Origin: an uncultured Bacteroides sp.
Lineage (GTDB): Bacteria; Bacteroidota; Bacteroidia; Bacteroidales; Bacteroidaceae
DNA length: 9,253 bases
Assembly: GCA_900755095.1 (NCBI GenBank)
Contig: CAAEFE010000008.1
Location: 1 to 9,253, forward strand
Reading direction: 5' to 3'
The translations under genes and the position numbers were made by a program. Positions 1 to 8,895 of this stretch are shown here, piece by piece. How positions within the stretch are numbered: position 1 is the stretch's first letter; each line of letters starts with the position of its first letter. Under the pieces are notes generated by a model. The model did no database searches. It was not told the DNA's origin and worked only from the letters and a program-made list of their open reading frames with translations.

Positions 1-4
1 GCAT
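1..4 (-). CDS. Probable start of the next gene, possibly rpsL (30S protein S12), rest outside
   Basis: An ATG on the minus strand at 4-2 is followed by one more base, C. The preceding AAAACAATTAAA is typical of Bacteroides start regions, and the ATG lies about 55 bases after the inferred transcription start of the promoter at 67-97. From gene order recalled for Bacteroides (rpoC, DUF3467, then rpsL-rpsG-fusA) the gene is likely rpsL, whose product begins Met-Pro; a codon starting with C would fit proline. Only one codon is visible, so the identity is pure inference. Confidence 0.35.
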
Positions 5-66
5 TTTAATTGTTTTTTGATTTATATTATTGTTATATTAATTTCGTAACTATACATTTTGGGCTG

Positions 67-97
67 CAAAAATACGAATAATATTTGAATATTCAAT
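67..97 (-). promoter_or_regulatory. Bacteroidetes sigma-ABfr-type promoter facing the window's left edge
   Basis: On the minus strand ATTG (97-94) is followed by a 19-base spacer and TATTTTTG (74-67). The latter is a perfect match to the TAnnTTTG -7 consensus and continues CAGCCC, a common context after Bacteroides -7 boxes. The -33 box matches TTTG at three of four bases, and the spacing fits the usual 19-21. Transcription should start near 60-63 and run out of the window, leaving a leader of about 55 bases before the ATG at 2-4. An A-tract at 108-122 lies where an UP element would. There is no hairpin terminator between the DUF3467 stop and this promoter, so read-through from upstream may add to it. 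Confidence 0.75.
85..96. promoter_or_regulatory. 12-base perfect palindrome overlapping the -33 box
   Basis: TTGAATATTCAA is its own reverse complement and covers three of the four -33 bases plus the adjacent spacer of the promoter at 67-97. The position would suit an operator for a dimeric regulator or a sigma-contact modulator. In DNA this AT-rich, a 12-base palindrome can also arise by chance, so the call is tentative. Confidence 0.3.
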
Positions 98-107
98 GCG
101 CTACAAC

Positions 108-122
108 TTTTTTTTCTTTTTT
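108..122 (-). promoter_or_regulatory. A-tract upstream of the edge promoter, UP-element-like
   Basis: The minus strand reads six A's, one G, then eight A's (122-108), ending 10 bases upstream of the -33 box, about -47 to -62 relative to the inferred start. A/T tracts here are where the alpha-subunit C-terminal domain binds in strong ribosomal promoters. The role is inferred from position and composition only. Confidence 0.35.
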
Positions 123-140
123 AATGTTTTTATATCAACC

Positions 141-446
141 TCATGCTTCGCCTTTTACAACACTTAGCGGAGGCATCGGTGACTCTTCAGAAATACGAAT
201 AGGCCCAAAAGCACGTTCATACTTTGCTATGTTATCCTCCAATGCCCGCAACAAGCGTTTTGCGTGTTCTGGAGCTACTATAATACGAGATTGCACTCCT
301 GCTTTCGGCACTCCTGGCATAACCCGTACAAAGTCTAGAATAAACTCAGAGCTTGAATGAGTAATGATTGCAAGATTCGCATAAGTTCCTTGCGCTACTT
401 CTTCTTTCAACTCGATCTGTAACTGGTTGTTATTTTGTTCTTCCAT
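141..446 (-). CDS. DUF3467 family protein, function unknown
   Basis: This is a 101-residue soluble protein (MEEQNNNQLQIELKEEVAQG to SVVKGEA) with no signal peptide, membrane segment or cysteine. I recognise it as DUF3467 from its conserved core: YANLAIITHSSSEFILDF (22-39), a P-G-V/A segment with QSRIIVAP (52-59), HAKRLLRALEDNIAKYE (61-77) and the FGPI end (80-83). The tail is Pro-rich (SPMPPLSVVKGEA). The pattern suggests two beta segments followed by an amphipathic helix; no catalytic residues stand out. The ATG at 444-446 is chosen because the frame continues upstream to 539 only through the rpoC terminator and its U-tract, where it would encode a spurious hydrophobic leader. It sits between the rpoBC operon and what is probably the str ribosomal operon, a position I recall as conserved in Bacteroidales. 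A role linked to transcription or translation is suggested only by that context. Confidence 0.88.
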   Translation of the reverse strand: MEEQNNNQLQIELKEEVAQGTYANLAIITHSSSEFILDFVRVMPGVPKAGVQSRIIVAPEHAKRLLRALEDNIAKYERAFGPIRISEESPMPPLSVVKGEA

Positions 447-472
447 ATTAAATAAGATAAAATGTTTTTTTG

Positions 473-480
473 CAAAATAA
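473..480 (-). promoter_or_regulatory. Weak candidate -7 element for the DUF3467 gene
   Basis: TTATTTTGCA on the minus strand (480-471) differs from the Bacteroidetes -7 consensus TAnnTTTG at one base (second A is T) and is followed by the CA often seen after real -7 boxes. It lies 27 bases upstream of the DUF3467 ATG, implying a leader of roughly 20 bases. No convincing TTTG -33 box lies 19-21 bases upstream (the best is ATTC), so the call is weak. The reason to look is that a strong terminator separates this gene from rpoC. Confidence 0.25.
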
Positions 481-525
481 CAAAATTTTATCGAGATAAG
501 AATGATACAGTCAGGTAAAAGAAAC

Positions 526-567
526 AAAAAAAGGAGCAACTGCCTGCTACAGCAATCGCTCCTTTTT
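526..567 (-). terminator. Intrinsic terminator after rpoC
   Basis: Starting 21 bases after the rpoC stop, the minus strand reads AAAAAGGAGCGATTGCT (567-551), a 6-base loop (550-545), then GGCAGTTGCTCC and seven T's (544-526). GGAGC pairs with GCTCC, GATTGCT with GGCAGTT (three G-U pairs), and the flanking A5 with the U-tract, giving a stem of up to 17 pairs. This is the strongest terminator in the window and marks the main end of the rplL-rpoB-rpoC transcript. The A-tract upstream makes it look bidirectional, but no plus-strand gene points at it. Confidence 0.92.
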
Positions 568-588
568 CATATAGTCAATTGAATTGTA

Positions 589-3500
589 TTATTCTACTTC
601 ATTGTAATCAAGTACTGTCTTCTTGTTCGCCAAGATACGATCATACTCTTCTTTTGAACCAACGATAATCTTTTCAAATTCACGCTGACCTGTACCTGCC
701 GGAATTAAGTGACCGCAAATTACGTTTTCCTTCATTCCTTCAAGTTTATCTGTCTTGCCATTGATAGCAGCCTCATTCAACACCTTCGTTGTTTCCTGGA
801 AGGATGCAGCTGACATAAAGCTTGAAGTCTGCAGTGCAGCACGCGTAATACCCTGAAGAATCTGAGTAGAAGTTGCAGCTACAGCATCACGTACCTCAAC
901 AGGTTTCAAGTCACGGCGCTTCAGCATACTGTTCTCATCACGCAACTTACGGGCAGTCACAATCTGTCCCGGCTGCATATTCTGAGAATCACCTGCATCA
1001 ACAACCACTTTCTTACCCCAGATACGATCGTTTTCCTCCATAAACTCAAGCTTATCCACTACCTGTTGTTCCAAGAAGCGAGTATCACCCGGCTCATCGA
1101 TCTGAACCTTACGCATCATCTGGCGAACGATAATCTCAAAATGCTTATCATTGATCTTCACACCCTGCAGACGGTATACATCCTGAACTTCATTCACAAT
1201 ATATTCCTGTACAGCCGTAGGACCTTTAATTGCCAGGATATCAGCCGGAGTAGTAGCACCATCAGATAATGGAGTACCAGCACGCACATAGTCGTTCTCC
1301 TGAACCAGAATCTGTTTGGACAATGCAACAAGATACTTCTTCACTTCACCTGTTTTCGAAGTTACGATGATTTCACGGTTACCACGCTTGATCTTACCCA
1401 TTGTAACCTCACCGTCAATTTCAGAAACGACAGCAGGATTAGACGGATTACGTGCTTCAAACAACTCAGTAACACGAGGAAGACCACCCGTGATGTCACC
1501 CGCCTTACCTACAGCACGCGGAATCTTCACGATTACTTCACCGGCTTTCACTTTCTGACCATTTTCAATAATCACGTGACCACCTACCGGTAAGTTATAA
1601 GTACGAATCAGATCACCGTCTTCTGTCAGGATATGAGCCGAAGGAACTTTCGTTTTATCCTTAGATTCAATAATGATGATTTCACGAAGACCGGTTGCTT
1701 CATCCGATTCCACTTTATAGGTAACATTCTCAATTACACCTTCGAATTCAATCTTACCAGTTGCTTCAGTTATAATAACGGCATTGAACGGGTCCCATTT
1801 AGCAATTAACTTACCCTTTTCAACCAGATCACCATCCGATACATATAATGTAGAACCATAAGGTACATTGTGCGTAGAAAGAACGATACCAGTATTTACG
1901 TCCACAAAACGAACTTCAGCCAAACGGCCTACCACTACTTTTGCAGCTTCACCCATTTCGTCTACGATATCTACCGTACGAAGTTCTTCAAATTCCAGAC
2001 GAGCACTGTTCTTAGCCACAATACTTGCATTTGCCGCAATATTCGCAGCAGTACCACCGGCGTGGAATGTACGCAATGTCAACTGTGTACCCGGCTCACC
2101 GATTGACTGAGCAGCAATTACACCGACAGCCTCACCCTTCTGAACCATGCGGCTTGTTGCCAGGTTACGTCCGTAACACTTAGCACAAACACCCTTCTTC
2201 GCTTCACAAGTCAATACAGAACGGATTTCAACGCTTTCAATCGGAGAATCCTGAATCTTCTTAGCAACTTCTTCTGTGATTTCTTCACCACCGGCAACAA
2301 GCAATTCGCCTGTAGTAGGATGAATAATATCATGTACAGAAACACGACCTAAGATGCGTTCATACAGGGTAGCGATTACTTCATCGTTATTCTTCAAGTC
2401 TGTACAAACCAATCCACGAAGTGTACCGCAGTCTTCTTCCGTGATGATCACGTCGTGAGAAACGTCTACCAGACGACGAGTCAAATATCCGGCATCGGCA
2501 GTCTTCAAAGCGGTATCCGCCAAACCTTTACGGGCACCGTGAGTAGAGATAAAGTACTCCAACACAGAAAGTCCCTCTTTAAAGTTTGACAAGATCGGGT
2601 TTTCAATAATCTGACCACCTTCAGCACCAGCTTTCTGGGGCTTAGCCATCAAACCACGCATACCGGACAACTGACGAATCTGTTCTTTAGAACCACGGGC
2701 ACCCGAATCCAGCATCATGTATACAGAGTTAAATCCTTGGTCATCCGAAGAAATAGTTTTCATCAAGATGTTAGACAACTCAGAGTTCACATGTGTCCAG
2801 ATATCAATTACCTGATTATAACGTTCGTTGTTGGTAATGAAACCCATATTATAGTTGTTTACGACTTGTTCAACTTCGTCGTAACCTTTTTGTACCAATG
2901 TCTCTTTTTCTTTCGGGATAATAATATCACCCAAGTTGAATGACAAACCACCCTTAAAGGCCATTTGGTAACCTAAGTTCTTGATTCCATCCAAGAAGTC
3001 TGCAGCTTTAGCCACACCACAAACCTTGATTACATCACTAATGATATCACGAAGAGATTTCTTAGAAATAATCGTATTGATATAACCTGCTTCAGGAGGA
3101 ACAATTTCATTAACAATCACACGTCCTACAGAAGTTTCACGCATAACGTCAACAATGTTACCATTTTCATCAACGTCTTTCACGATCACCTTTACCGGAG
3201 CATGAATATCTACCTTACCTTCATTATAAGCGATTAATGCTTCTTCCGGTCCGTAGAATGTAAGTCCTTCTCCCTTAGCACCGGCACGCAACTTGGTAAT
3301 GTAATACAAACCAAGAACCATATCCTGTGCAGGCACAGTAATAGGCGCACCATTTGCCGGATTCAGGATATTATGTGACTGAAGCATCAACATCTGAGCT
3401 TCAAGAATTGCTTCGTTACTCAAAGGCAAGTGAACAGCCATCTGGTCACCGTCGAAGTCGGCGTTGAATGCCGTACATGCCAACGGGTGCAACTGGATAG

Positions 3501-4872
3501 CTTTACCTTCGATCATCTTCGGCTGGAATGCCTGGATACCCAAACGGTGCAATGTCGGAGCACGGTTCAACAGTACAGGATGTCCTTTCATTACGTGTTC
3601 CAGAATATCCCAGATCACCGCTTCCTTACGATCTACAATCTTCTTTGCAGATTTCACTGTCTTAACGATACCACGTTCAATGAGCTTACGGATAATAAAC
3701 GGCTTATAAAGTTCGGCAGCCATCAATTTAGGAATACCGCACTCACCCATCTTCAGTTCCGGACCAACAACAATTACCGAACGTGCAGAGTAGTCAACAC
3801 GTTTACCCAACAAGTTCTGACGGAAACGTCCTTGTTTACCTTTCAAGCTATCAGACAGTGATTTCAACGGACGGTTAGCATCCGTCTTCACTGCACTTGA
3901 TTTACGTGAATTATCGAACAATGAGTCTACAGATTCCTGAAGCATACGTTTCTCATTACGCAAGATTACTTCCGGAGCTTTGATTTCGATCAGTCTCTTC
4001 AGACGGTTGTTACGAATGATAACACGACGATAAAGGTCATTCAAGTCAGAAGTAGCAAAACGACCACCATCCAATGGAACCAATGGACGGAGTTCGGGCG
4101 GAATAACCGGTACGATACGTACAATCATCCATTCCGGCTTGTTACGTCCACGTGATGCACGGAACGATTCTACAACCTGCAGACGTTTCAATGCCTCATT
4201 CTTACGTTGCTGTGAAGCATCATTGCCTGCACGGTGACGCAATTCATAAGACAGAGCATCCAGATCCAAACGAGCCAGCAAATCATAGATTGCTTCAGCT
4301 CCCATCTTAGCGATGAACTTATTCGGATCATTATCCTCCAGATATTGATTGTCCTTCGGAAGTGTATCCAGAATATCCAGATATTCTTCTTCAGAAAGTA
4401 AATCATATTCGGCAATGCCATCTTCAGCCTTTACACCCGGCTGAATAACAACATAACGTTCGTAATATATAATCGAATCCAGCTTCTTTGTCGGCAGTCC
4501 GAGCAAATAACCGATCTTATTTGGAAGCGAACGGAAATACCAGATGTGTGCCACCGGCACCACCAACTGTATATGTCCCATACGTTCACGGCGTACTTTC
4601 TTTTCTGTAACTTCTACACCACAACGGTCGCAGACGATACCTTTATAACGGATACGCTTATATTTACCGCAATGGCATTCGTAATCCTTAATAGGACCAA
4701 AAATGCGCTCGCAGAACAAACCATCGCGTTCGGGTTTGTACGTACGGTAATTTATGGTTTCAGGCTTCAAAACTTCACCACTCGAATTCTCTAGGATTTC
4801 TTCCGGAGAAGCCAGACCAATTGAGATCTTCGAGAAATTGCTTTTCGTCTTATTTTCTTTTCTAAAAGCCAT
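589..4872 (-). CDS. rpoC: DNA-directed RNA polymerase subunit beta'
   Basis: RpoC is the beta' subunit and carries the active-site magnesium. The 1427-residue protein ([10 protein letters not shown] to DYNEVE) is complete, close to E. coli (1407). Zinc site 1 is C66, C68, C81 and C84. The clamp helices that bind sigma region 2 lie at about 273-320. Switch 2 and its surroundings fall at about 343-370 ([20 protein letters not shown]). NADFDGDQM at 470-478 supplies D472, D474 and D476 for Mg2+. The F-loop (about 725-756) has extra residues (QKAGAEGGQ, 746-754) compared with E. coli. The bridge helix follows at about 757-795 ([20 protein letters not shown]). Zinc site 2 is C815, C889, C896 and C899. 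The trigger loop begins [12 protein letters not shown] (929-940, catalytic H937) and is interrupted by about 180 residues, an SI3-type insertion as in E. coli. It resumes near [16 protein letters not shown] (1126-1141). The C-terminal region includes [20 protein letters not shown] (1341-1360). The TAA stop is followed at once by a strong terminator. Confidence 0.99.
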   Translation of the reverse strand: MAFRKENKTKSNFSKISIGLASPEEILENSSGEVLKPETINYRTYKPERDGLFCERIFGPIKDYECHCGKYKRIRYKGIVCDRCGVEVTEKKVRRERMGHIQLVVPVAHIWYFRSLPNKIGYLLGLPTKKLDSIIYYERYVVIQPGVKAEDGIAEYDLLSEEEYLDILDTLPKDNQYLEDNDPNKFIAKMGAEAIYDLLARLDLDALSYELRHRAGNDASQQRKNEALKRLQVVESFRASRGRNKPEWMIVRIVPVIPPELRPLVPLDGGRFATSDLNDLYRRVIIRNNRLKRLIEIKAPEVILRNEKRMLQESVDSLFDNSRKSSAVKTDANRPLKSLSDSLKGKQGRFRQNLLGKRVDYSARSVIVVGPELKMGECGIPKLMAAELYKPFIIRKLIERGIVKTVKSAKKIVDRKEAVIWDILEHVMKGHPVLLNRAPTLHRLGIQAFQPKMIEGKAIQLHPLACTAFNADFDGDQMAVHLPLSNEAILEAQMLMLQSHNILNPANGAPITVPAQDMVLGLYYITKLRAGAKGEGLTFYGPEEALIAYNEGKVDIHAPVKVIVKDVDENGNIVDVMRETSVGRVIVNEIVPPEAGYINTIISKKSLRDIISDVIKVCGVAKAADFLDGIKNLGYQMAFKGGLSFNLGDIIIPKEKETLVQKGYDEVEQVVNNYNMGFITNNERYNQVIDIWTHVNSELSNILMKTISSDDQGFNSVYMMLDSGARGSKEQIRQLSGMRGLMAKPQKAGAEGGQIIENPILSNFKEGLSVLEYFISTHGARKGLADTALKTADAGYLTRRLVDVSHDVIITEEDCGTLRGLVCTDLKNNDEVIATLYERILGRVSVHDIIHPTTGELLVAGGEEITEEVAKKIQDSPIESVEIRSVLTCEAKKGVCAKCYGRNLATSRMVQKGEAVGVIAAQSIGEPGTQLTLRTFHAGGTAANIAANASIVAKNSARLEFEELRTVDIVDEMGEAAKVVVGRLAEVRFVDVNTGIVLSTHNVPYGSTLYVSDGDLVEKGKLIAKWDPFNAVIITEATGKIEFEGVIENVTYKVESDEATGLREIIIIESKDKTKVPSAHILTEDGDLIRTYNLPVGGHVIIENGQKVKAGEVIVKIPRAVGKAGDITGGLPRVTELFEARNPSNPAVVSEIDGEVTMGKIKRGNREIIVTSKTGEVKKYLVALSKQILVQENDYVRAGTPLSDGATTPADILAIKGPTAVQEYIVNEVQDVYRLQGVKINDKHFEIIVRQMMRKVQIDEPGDTRFLEQQVVDKLEFMEENDRIWGKKVVVDAGDSQNMQPGQIVTARKLRDENSMLKRRDLKPVEVRDAVAATSTQILQGITRAALQTSSFMSAASFQETTKVLNEAAINGKTDKLEGMKENVICGHLIPAGTGQREFEKIIVGSKEEYDRILANKKTVLDYNEVE

Positions 4873-4881
4873 ACTCTATAT

Positions 4882-4916
4882 AATTGAGATTTGATAATTG
4901 AATCATTGGAAATTGA
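4882..4916 (-). repeat. Three short TCAATT repeats in the rpoC leader
   Basis: TCAATT occurs three times on the minus strand (4916-4911, 4901-4896, 4887-4882), at 15- and 14-base steps, in the AT-rich leader between the rpoB-rpoC hairpin and the rpoC ATG. It could be composition alone; an unstructured leader would favour ribosome access where no Shine-Dalgarno sequence exists. No function is claimed. Confidence 0.3.
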
Positions 4917-4921
4917 AGAAG

Positions 4922-4966
4922 ATGCGAATGTCAACAGACCTTCATCGGCCTATTGACATCCTGCAT
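4922..4966 (-). other. Long non-terminator RNA hairpin between rpoB and rpoC
   Basis: On the minus strand GGATGTCAATAGGCC (4961-4947) pairs without interruption with GGTCTGTTGACATTC (4940-4926). This is 15 base pairs, three of them G-U, around a 6-base loop GATGAA. Below it a bulged A (4962) is followed by four more pairs, ATGC (4966-4963) with GCAT (4925-4922), giving 19 pairs in all. The hairpin starts 12 bases after the rpoB stop and ends about 50 bases before the rpoC start. No U-tract follows (the next bases are CTTCTTCAATTTCC), so it is not an intrinsic terminator. An RNase III-type processing site, a stability element or a structure that sets beta' translation are possible roles; this is inference. 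Confidence 0.7.
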
Positions 4967-4978
4967 TCTTTCATTATT

Positions 4979-7900
4979 TTATTCTAGGTTGATACTCAAA
5001 CCTAAACCTCTCAACTCGTGTAACAATACGTTCAAGGATTCCGGAATACCGGGTTGCGGCATCGGTTCACCTTTCACAATTGCTTCATAAGCCTTAGAAC
5101 GTCCTACTACGTCGTCAGACTTAATAGTCAAGATTTCCTGCAGGATATGAGCAGCACCGAAGCCTTCGAGTGCCCAAACCTCCATTTCTCCGAAACGCTG
5201 ACCACCGAACTGTGCTTTACCACCAAGAGGTTGCTGAGTAATCAATGAGTACGGACCGATAGAACGAGCGTGCATCTTGTCTTCAACCATGTGCCCCAGC
5301 TTCAGCATATAAGTCACACCTACGGTTGCTGCCTGGTCAAATTGCTCACCTGTACCACCATCACAAAGATAAGTTTTACAGTAACGTGGCAATCCCGCTT
5401 TGTCTGTCCACTGATCCAAGTCGTCCATCGTAGCACCGTCAAAAATAGGAGTTGCAAATTTCACGCCCAAAGTTTTTCCGGCACGACCTAATACAGCTTC
5501 AAAAATCTGACCAATGTTCATACGAGAAGGCACACCCAACGGATTCAGTACAATGTCAACCGGAGTACCATCTGCCAAGAACGGCATATCTTCCTGACGC
5601 ACAACACGTGACACGATACCCTTGTTACCGTGACGACCTGCCATCTTATCACCTACACCAATCTTACGTTTCTTAGCAATATATACTTTAGCCATCTGAA
5701 TGATACCAGCCGGAAGTTCATCACCGATAGTGATAGCAAACTTCTTACGCTTCAATTCAGCATCCAGCTCTTTGTATTTCTTGATAAAGTTCATAACCAG
5801 ATCACGAACCATACCATTAGTATGGTCATCACTAGTCCAGTTACTCAGCTGAATAGAAGTAAAGTCAAGTGAATCAAAATCAGAAGCACTGAACTTAGAT
5901 CCCTTAGCAATAACTTCTGCTCCTAAGTAGTCTTTCACACCCTGAGAAACCTTGCCTTCAGTCAAAGTCATCAGTTTCTTAACCAGAATACGCTTCAAGT
6001 CTGCAACCTTTGATTCAAACTCATCGTCAATCTTAGGCAACAATGCTTTATCCGCCAGTTTAGAGCTACGGTTCTTGATTACACGTGAGAAAAGTTTCTT
6101 ATCAATAACAACACCTTTCAAAGAAGGAGAAGCTTTTAAAGAAGCATCTTTCACATCACCTGCCTTATCACCGAAGATAGCACGAAGTAGTTTTTCTTCC
6201 GGAGAAGGATCAGATTCACCTTTCGGAGTAATCTTACCGATCATGATATCACCCGGTTCGATACGCGCACCGATTCTTACGATACCATTTTCATCCAGGT
6301 CTTTAGTAGCTTCCTCACTTACATTCGGAATATCAGAAGTCAATTCTTCCATACCGCGCTTCGTTTCACGAACTTCCAAAGAGTATTCTTCTACGTGAAC
6401 AGAAGTCAACAAGTCCTCGCGAACCACGCGTTCGTTCAATACGATAGCATCCTCATAGTTATATCCCTTCCATGGCATATAAGCAACCAACAGGTTTTTA
6501 CCCAAAGCTAATTCACCCTTTTCAGTAGAATAACCTTCAGTCAGGATGTCACCCTTCTTCACGCGCTGACCTTTGTCACAAATCGGACGCAAGTCAATAG
6601 TCATGTTCTGGTTCGTCTTACGGAACTTCGGAATTCTATATTCTTTCAAAGCAGGCTCGAAGCTTACAAATTCTTCGTCCTCTGTACGGTCATACAAAAT
6701 ACGGATCGTAGTAGCATCAACGAAGTCAACAACACCATCGCCTTCTGCAGTAATCTGCGTGCGAGAGTCTCTCACTAACTGTCGTTCGATACCTGTACCT
6801 ACAATCGGAGCTTCACTTCTCAACAAAGGAACTGCCTGGCGCATCATGTTTGATCCCATCAATGCACGGTTAGCATCATCATGTTCCAGGAACGGAATCA
6901 GTGAAGCAGCAATCGATGCAATCTGCTGAGGAGAAACGTCCATCAAATCTACTTCAGACGGTTCTACAACCGGGAAGTCAGCGTCCTGACGAGATTTAAC
7001 TTTATTGCGAACAAATGTACCGTCATCATTCAACGGAGCATTACCCTGTGCAATAATCTTTTCTTCTTCTTCTTCAGCAGTCAGATAAACCAGACCATTA
7101 TCGGAAAGATCCACTTTTCCGTTTTCCACCTTACGGTACGGAGTTTCAATGAATCCCAGCTCATTAATTTTAGCGAATACACACAAGGAAGAAATCAAAC
7201 CGATATTCGGACCTTCAGGAGTCTCAATCGGACAAAGACGACCGTAGTGTGTATAGTGAACGTCACGAACCTCAAATCCGGCACGTTCACGAGAAAGACC
7301 ACCAGGACCTAGGGCAGACATACGGCGCTTGTGCGTAATTTCAGCCAACGGGTTTGTCTGGTCCATGAACTGTGACAAAGCATTTGTTCCAAAGAAAGAA
7401 TTGATCACAGAAGAAATAGTCTTCGCATTGATCAAATCAATCGGAGTAAATACTTCATTGTCACGAACGTTCATACGTTCACGAATCGTACGAGACATAC
7501 GAGCCAAACCAACAGCAAACTGGTTAGAAAGCTGTTCACCTACTGTACGTACACGACGGTTGCTCAAGTGGTCAATATCATCCACATCTGCTTTTGAATT
7601 AATCAACTCAATCAGATATTTGATGATTTCAATGATATCTTCCTTCGTGAGGACACGCACGTCCATATCAGTCGTCAGATTCAGTTTCTTGTTGATTCTG
7701 TAACGACCTACATCACCAAGGTCATATCGTTTTTCTGAGAAGAACAAGTTGTTGATAACTTCACGTGCACTTGCATCATCGGCCGGATCGGCGTTACGCA
7801 ATTGACGATAGATATACAACACAGCTTCTTTTTCCGAGTTACTCGGGTCCTTCTGCAGAGTATTATATATAATAGAGAAATCAGATTGATTCGGCTCGTC

Positions 7901-8791
7901 CTTATGCAAAAGGATGTTTTGAACTCCCGATTCCAGAATTTCATCAATATGTACTTCCTCCAGTACGGTTTCACGGTCGATAATAACCTCGTTACGTTCG
8001 ATAGAAACCACTTCACCGGTATCTTCATCAACGAAATCTTCAATCCATGTTTTCAAAACACGTGCAGCTAACTTACGACCCAGAACTCTCTTCAGATTTG
8101 TTTTGTTTACCTTAACATCTTCTGCAAGGTTGAAAATCTCAAGAATATCCTTATCGTTCTCGAAACCAATCGCGCGTAACAAAGTAGTTACCGGCAATTT
8201 CTTCTTACGGTCGATGTATGCGTACATCACATTATTGATGTCGGTAGCAAACTCAATCCACGAACCTTTAAACGGAATAATACGAGCCGAGTAAAGTTTC
8301 GTACCATTGGCATGTACACTCTGACCGAAGAACACACCCGGAGAACGGTGAAGCTGTGACACAACTACACGTTCGGCACCGTTAATGACGAAAGTAGCCT
8401 TATCAGTCATGTAAGGGATCGGGCCGAGGAATACGTCCTGAATAACTGTATCAAAATCCTCGTGATCGGGGTCGGTACAGTACAGCTTAAGTTTCGCTTT
8501 CAAAGGAACACTATATGTGAGCCCACGCTCTATACAATCATCGATGGTATAGCGCGGCGGATCAATATAATAATCCAAAAACTCAAGAACAAAATTGTTT
8601 CTTGTATCGGCAATAGGGAAGTTTTCAGCAAATACTTTATACAAACCCTCATTCTTGCGCTTTTCAGGTGGGGTATCTAATTGTAGAAAGTCTTGGAATG
8701 ACTTCAATTGTACTTCCAGGAAATCCGGATATTCAAGCGGATTCTTAGTCGAAGCAAAATTAACTCTTTGATTTACAGTATTTGAAGACAT
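4979..8791 (-). CDS. rpoB: DNA-directed RNA polymerase subunit beta
   Basis: RpoB is the beta subunit, which with beta' forms the catalytic cleft of RNA polymerase. The 1270-residue protein runs from [12 protein letters not shown] to LSINLE and looks complete. The protrusion/lobe region comes first (about 1-450), including a stretch at about 225-310 in the position of the E. coli SI1 insertion. The rifampicin region at 468-496 ([13 protein letters not shown]...) matches E. coli 507-535 with an offset of 39. Q474, F475, D477, H487, R490 and S492 correspond to the classic resistance sites Q513, F514, D516, H526, R529 and S531 and are all wild type. YNYED at 777-781 holds the acidic pair E780/D781 (E. 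coli E813/D814). The flap is at about 815-900, followed by a lineage insert at about 905-1005. [12 protein letters not shown] at 1047-1058 gives substrate-contacting K1049 and K1057 (E. coli K1065/K1073). The C-terminal clamp segment (about 1188-1270) contains [15 protein letters not shown]. The ATG at 8791 has no Shine-Dalgarno sequence ahead, as is usual in Bacteroidetes. rpoC follows after 106 bases. Confidence 0.99.
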   Translation of the reverse strand: MSSNTVNQRVNFASTKNPLEYPDFLEVQLKSFQDFLQLDTPPEKRKNEGLYKVFAENFPIADTRNNFVLEFLDYYIDPPRYTIDDCIERGLTYSVPLKAKLKLYCTDPDHEDFDTVIQDVFLGPIPYMTDKATFVINGAERVVVSQLHRSPGVFFGQSVHANGTKLYSARIIPFKGSWIEFATDINNVMYAYIDRKKKLPVTTLLRAIGFENDKDILEIFNLAEDVKVNKTNLKRVLGRKLAARVLKTWIEDFVDEDTGEVVSIERNEVIIDRETVLEEVHIDEILESGVQNILLHKDEPNQSDFSIIYNTLQKDPSNSEKEAVLYIYRQLRNADPADDASAREVINNLFFSEKRYDLGDVGRYRINKKLNLTTDMDVRVLTKEDIIEIIKYLIELINSKADVDDIDHLSNRRVRTVGEQLSNQFAVGLARMSRTIRERMNVRDNEVFTPIDLINAKTISSVINSFFGTNALSQFMDQTNPLAEITHKRRMSALGPGGLSRERAGFEVRDVHYTHYGRLCPIETPEGPNIGLISSLCVFAKINELGFIETPYRKVENGKVDLSDNGLVYLTAEEEEEKIIAQGNAPLNDDGTFVRNKVKSRQDADFPVVEPSEVDLMDVSPQQIASIAASLIPFLEHDDANRALMGSNMMRQAVPLLRSEAPIVGTGIERQLVRDSRTQITAEGDGVVDFVDATTIRILYDRTEDEEFVSFEPALKEYRIPKFRKTNQNMTIDLRPICDKGQRVKKGDILTEGYSTEKGELALGKNLLVAYMPWKGYNYEDAIVLNERVVREDLLTSVHVEEYSLEVRETKRGMEELTSDIPNVSEEATKDLDENGIVRIGARIEPGDIMIGKITPKGESDPSPEEKLLRAIFGDKAGDVKDASLKASPSLKGVVIDKKLFSRVIKNRSSKLADKALLPKIDDEFESKVADLKRILVKKLMTLTEGKVSQGVKDYLGAEVIAKGSKFSASDFDSLDFTSIQLSNWTSDDHTNGMVRDLVMNFIKKYKELDAELKRKKFAITIGDELPAGIIQMAKVYIAKKRKIGVGDKMAGRHGNKGIVSRVVRQEDMPFLADGTPVDIVLNPLGVPSRMNIGQIFEAVLGRAGKTLGVKFATPIFDGATMDDLDQWTDKAGLPRYCKTYLCDGGTGEQFDQAATVGVTYMLKLGHMVEDKMHARSIGPYSLITQQPLGGKAQFGGQRFGEMEVWALEGFGAAHILQEILTIKSDDVVGRSKAYEAIVKGEPMPQPGIPESLNVLLHELRGLGLSINLE

Positions 8792-8832
8792 CTGTGAATG
8801 AATTTGGAGAACTTAATTTGAAATATATACAC

Positions 8833-8870
8833 AAAAAGGTTAAGAATCCTCTTGCGAAGGATTCCTAACC
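8833..8870 (-). terminator. Terminator-like hairpin (probable attenuator) between rplL and rpoB
   Basis: On the minus strand GGTTAGGAATCCT (8870-8858) pairs with AGGATTCTTAACC (8850-8838). This gives 13 continuous base pairs, one of them G-U, closing a 7-base loop. Five T's follow (8837-8833), then GTGTATATATTT, so the U-tract is short. It lies 25 bases after the rplL stop and about 41 bases before the rpoB start. By analogy with E. coli, where a leaky terminator sits in the rplL-rpoB gap, I infer partial termination that yields more L7/L12 message than beta/beta' message. No promoter of the TAnnTTTG type is visible between the hairpin and rpoB, so rpoB must depend on read-through. The structure is directly visible; its efficiency is inferred. 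Confidence 0.75.
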
Positions 8871-8895
8871 GAATTACCTGATTACCAGGCTAATG

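Noticed and set aside
22..57. An 11-codon frame (MYSYEINITII) near the start of the edge-promoter transcript, as a leader peptide.
   Set aside because: It begins only a few bases after the inferred transcription start, and its content is AT-rich composition with no regulatory codon run or terminator behind it.
447..539. A 31-residue hydrophobic N-terminal extension of the DUF3467 protein, resembling a signal peptide.
   Set aside because: It starts at a TTG inside the rpoC terminator and is encoded by its U-tract; the family core begins just after the ATG at 446.
4926..4961. TTGACA sequences on both strands in the rpoB-rpoC gap as -35 promoter boxes.
   Set aside because: They are the two arms of the hairpin, no -10 or TAnnTTTG box is correctly spaced, and Bacteroidetes promoters do not use TTGACA.
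5952..6398. A 148-codon open frame on the plus strand inside rpoB, with others such as 3430-3861.
   Set aside because: They lie antisense within strongly conserved rpoB/rpoC coding sequence, give low-complexity or unfamiliar products, and have no promoter that I can see.
8877..8889. A second small hairpin (CCTG-GTAAT-CAGG) just after the rplL stop.
   Set aside because: The stem is only four pairs, too short to support a function beside the larger hairpin.
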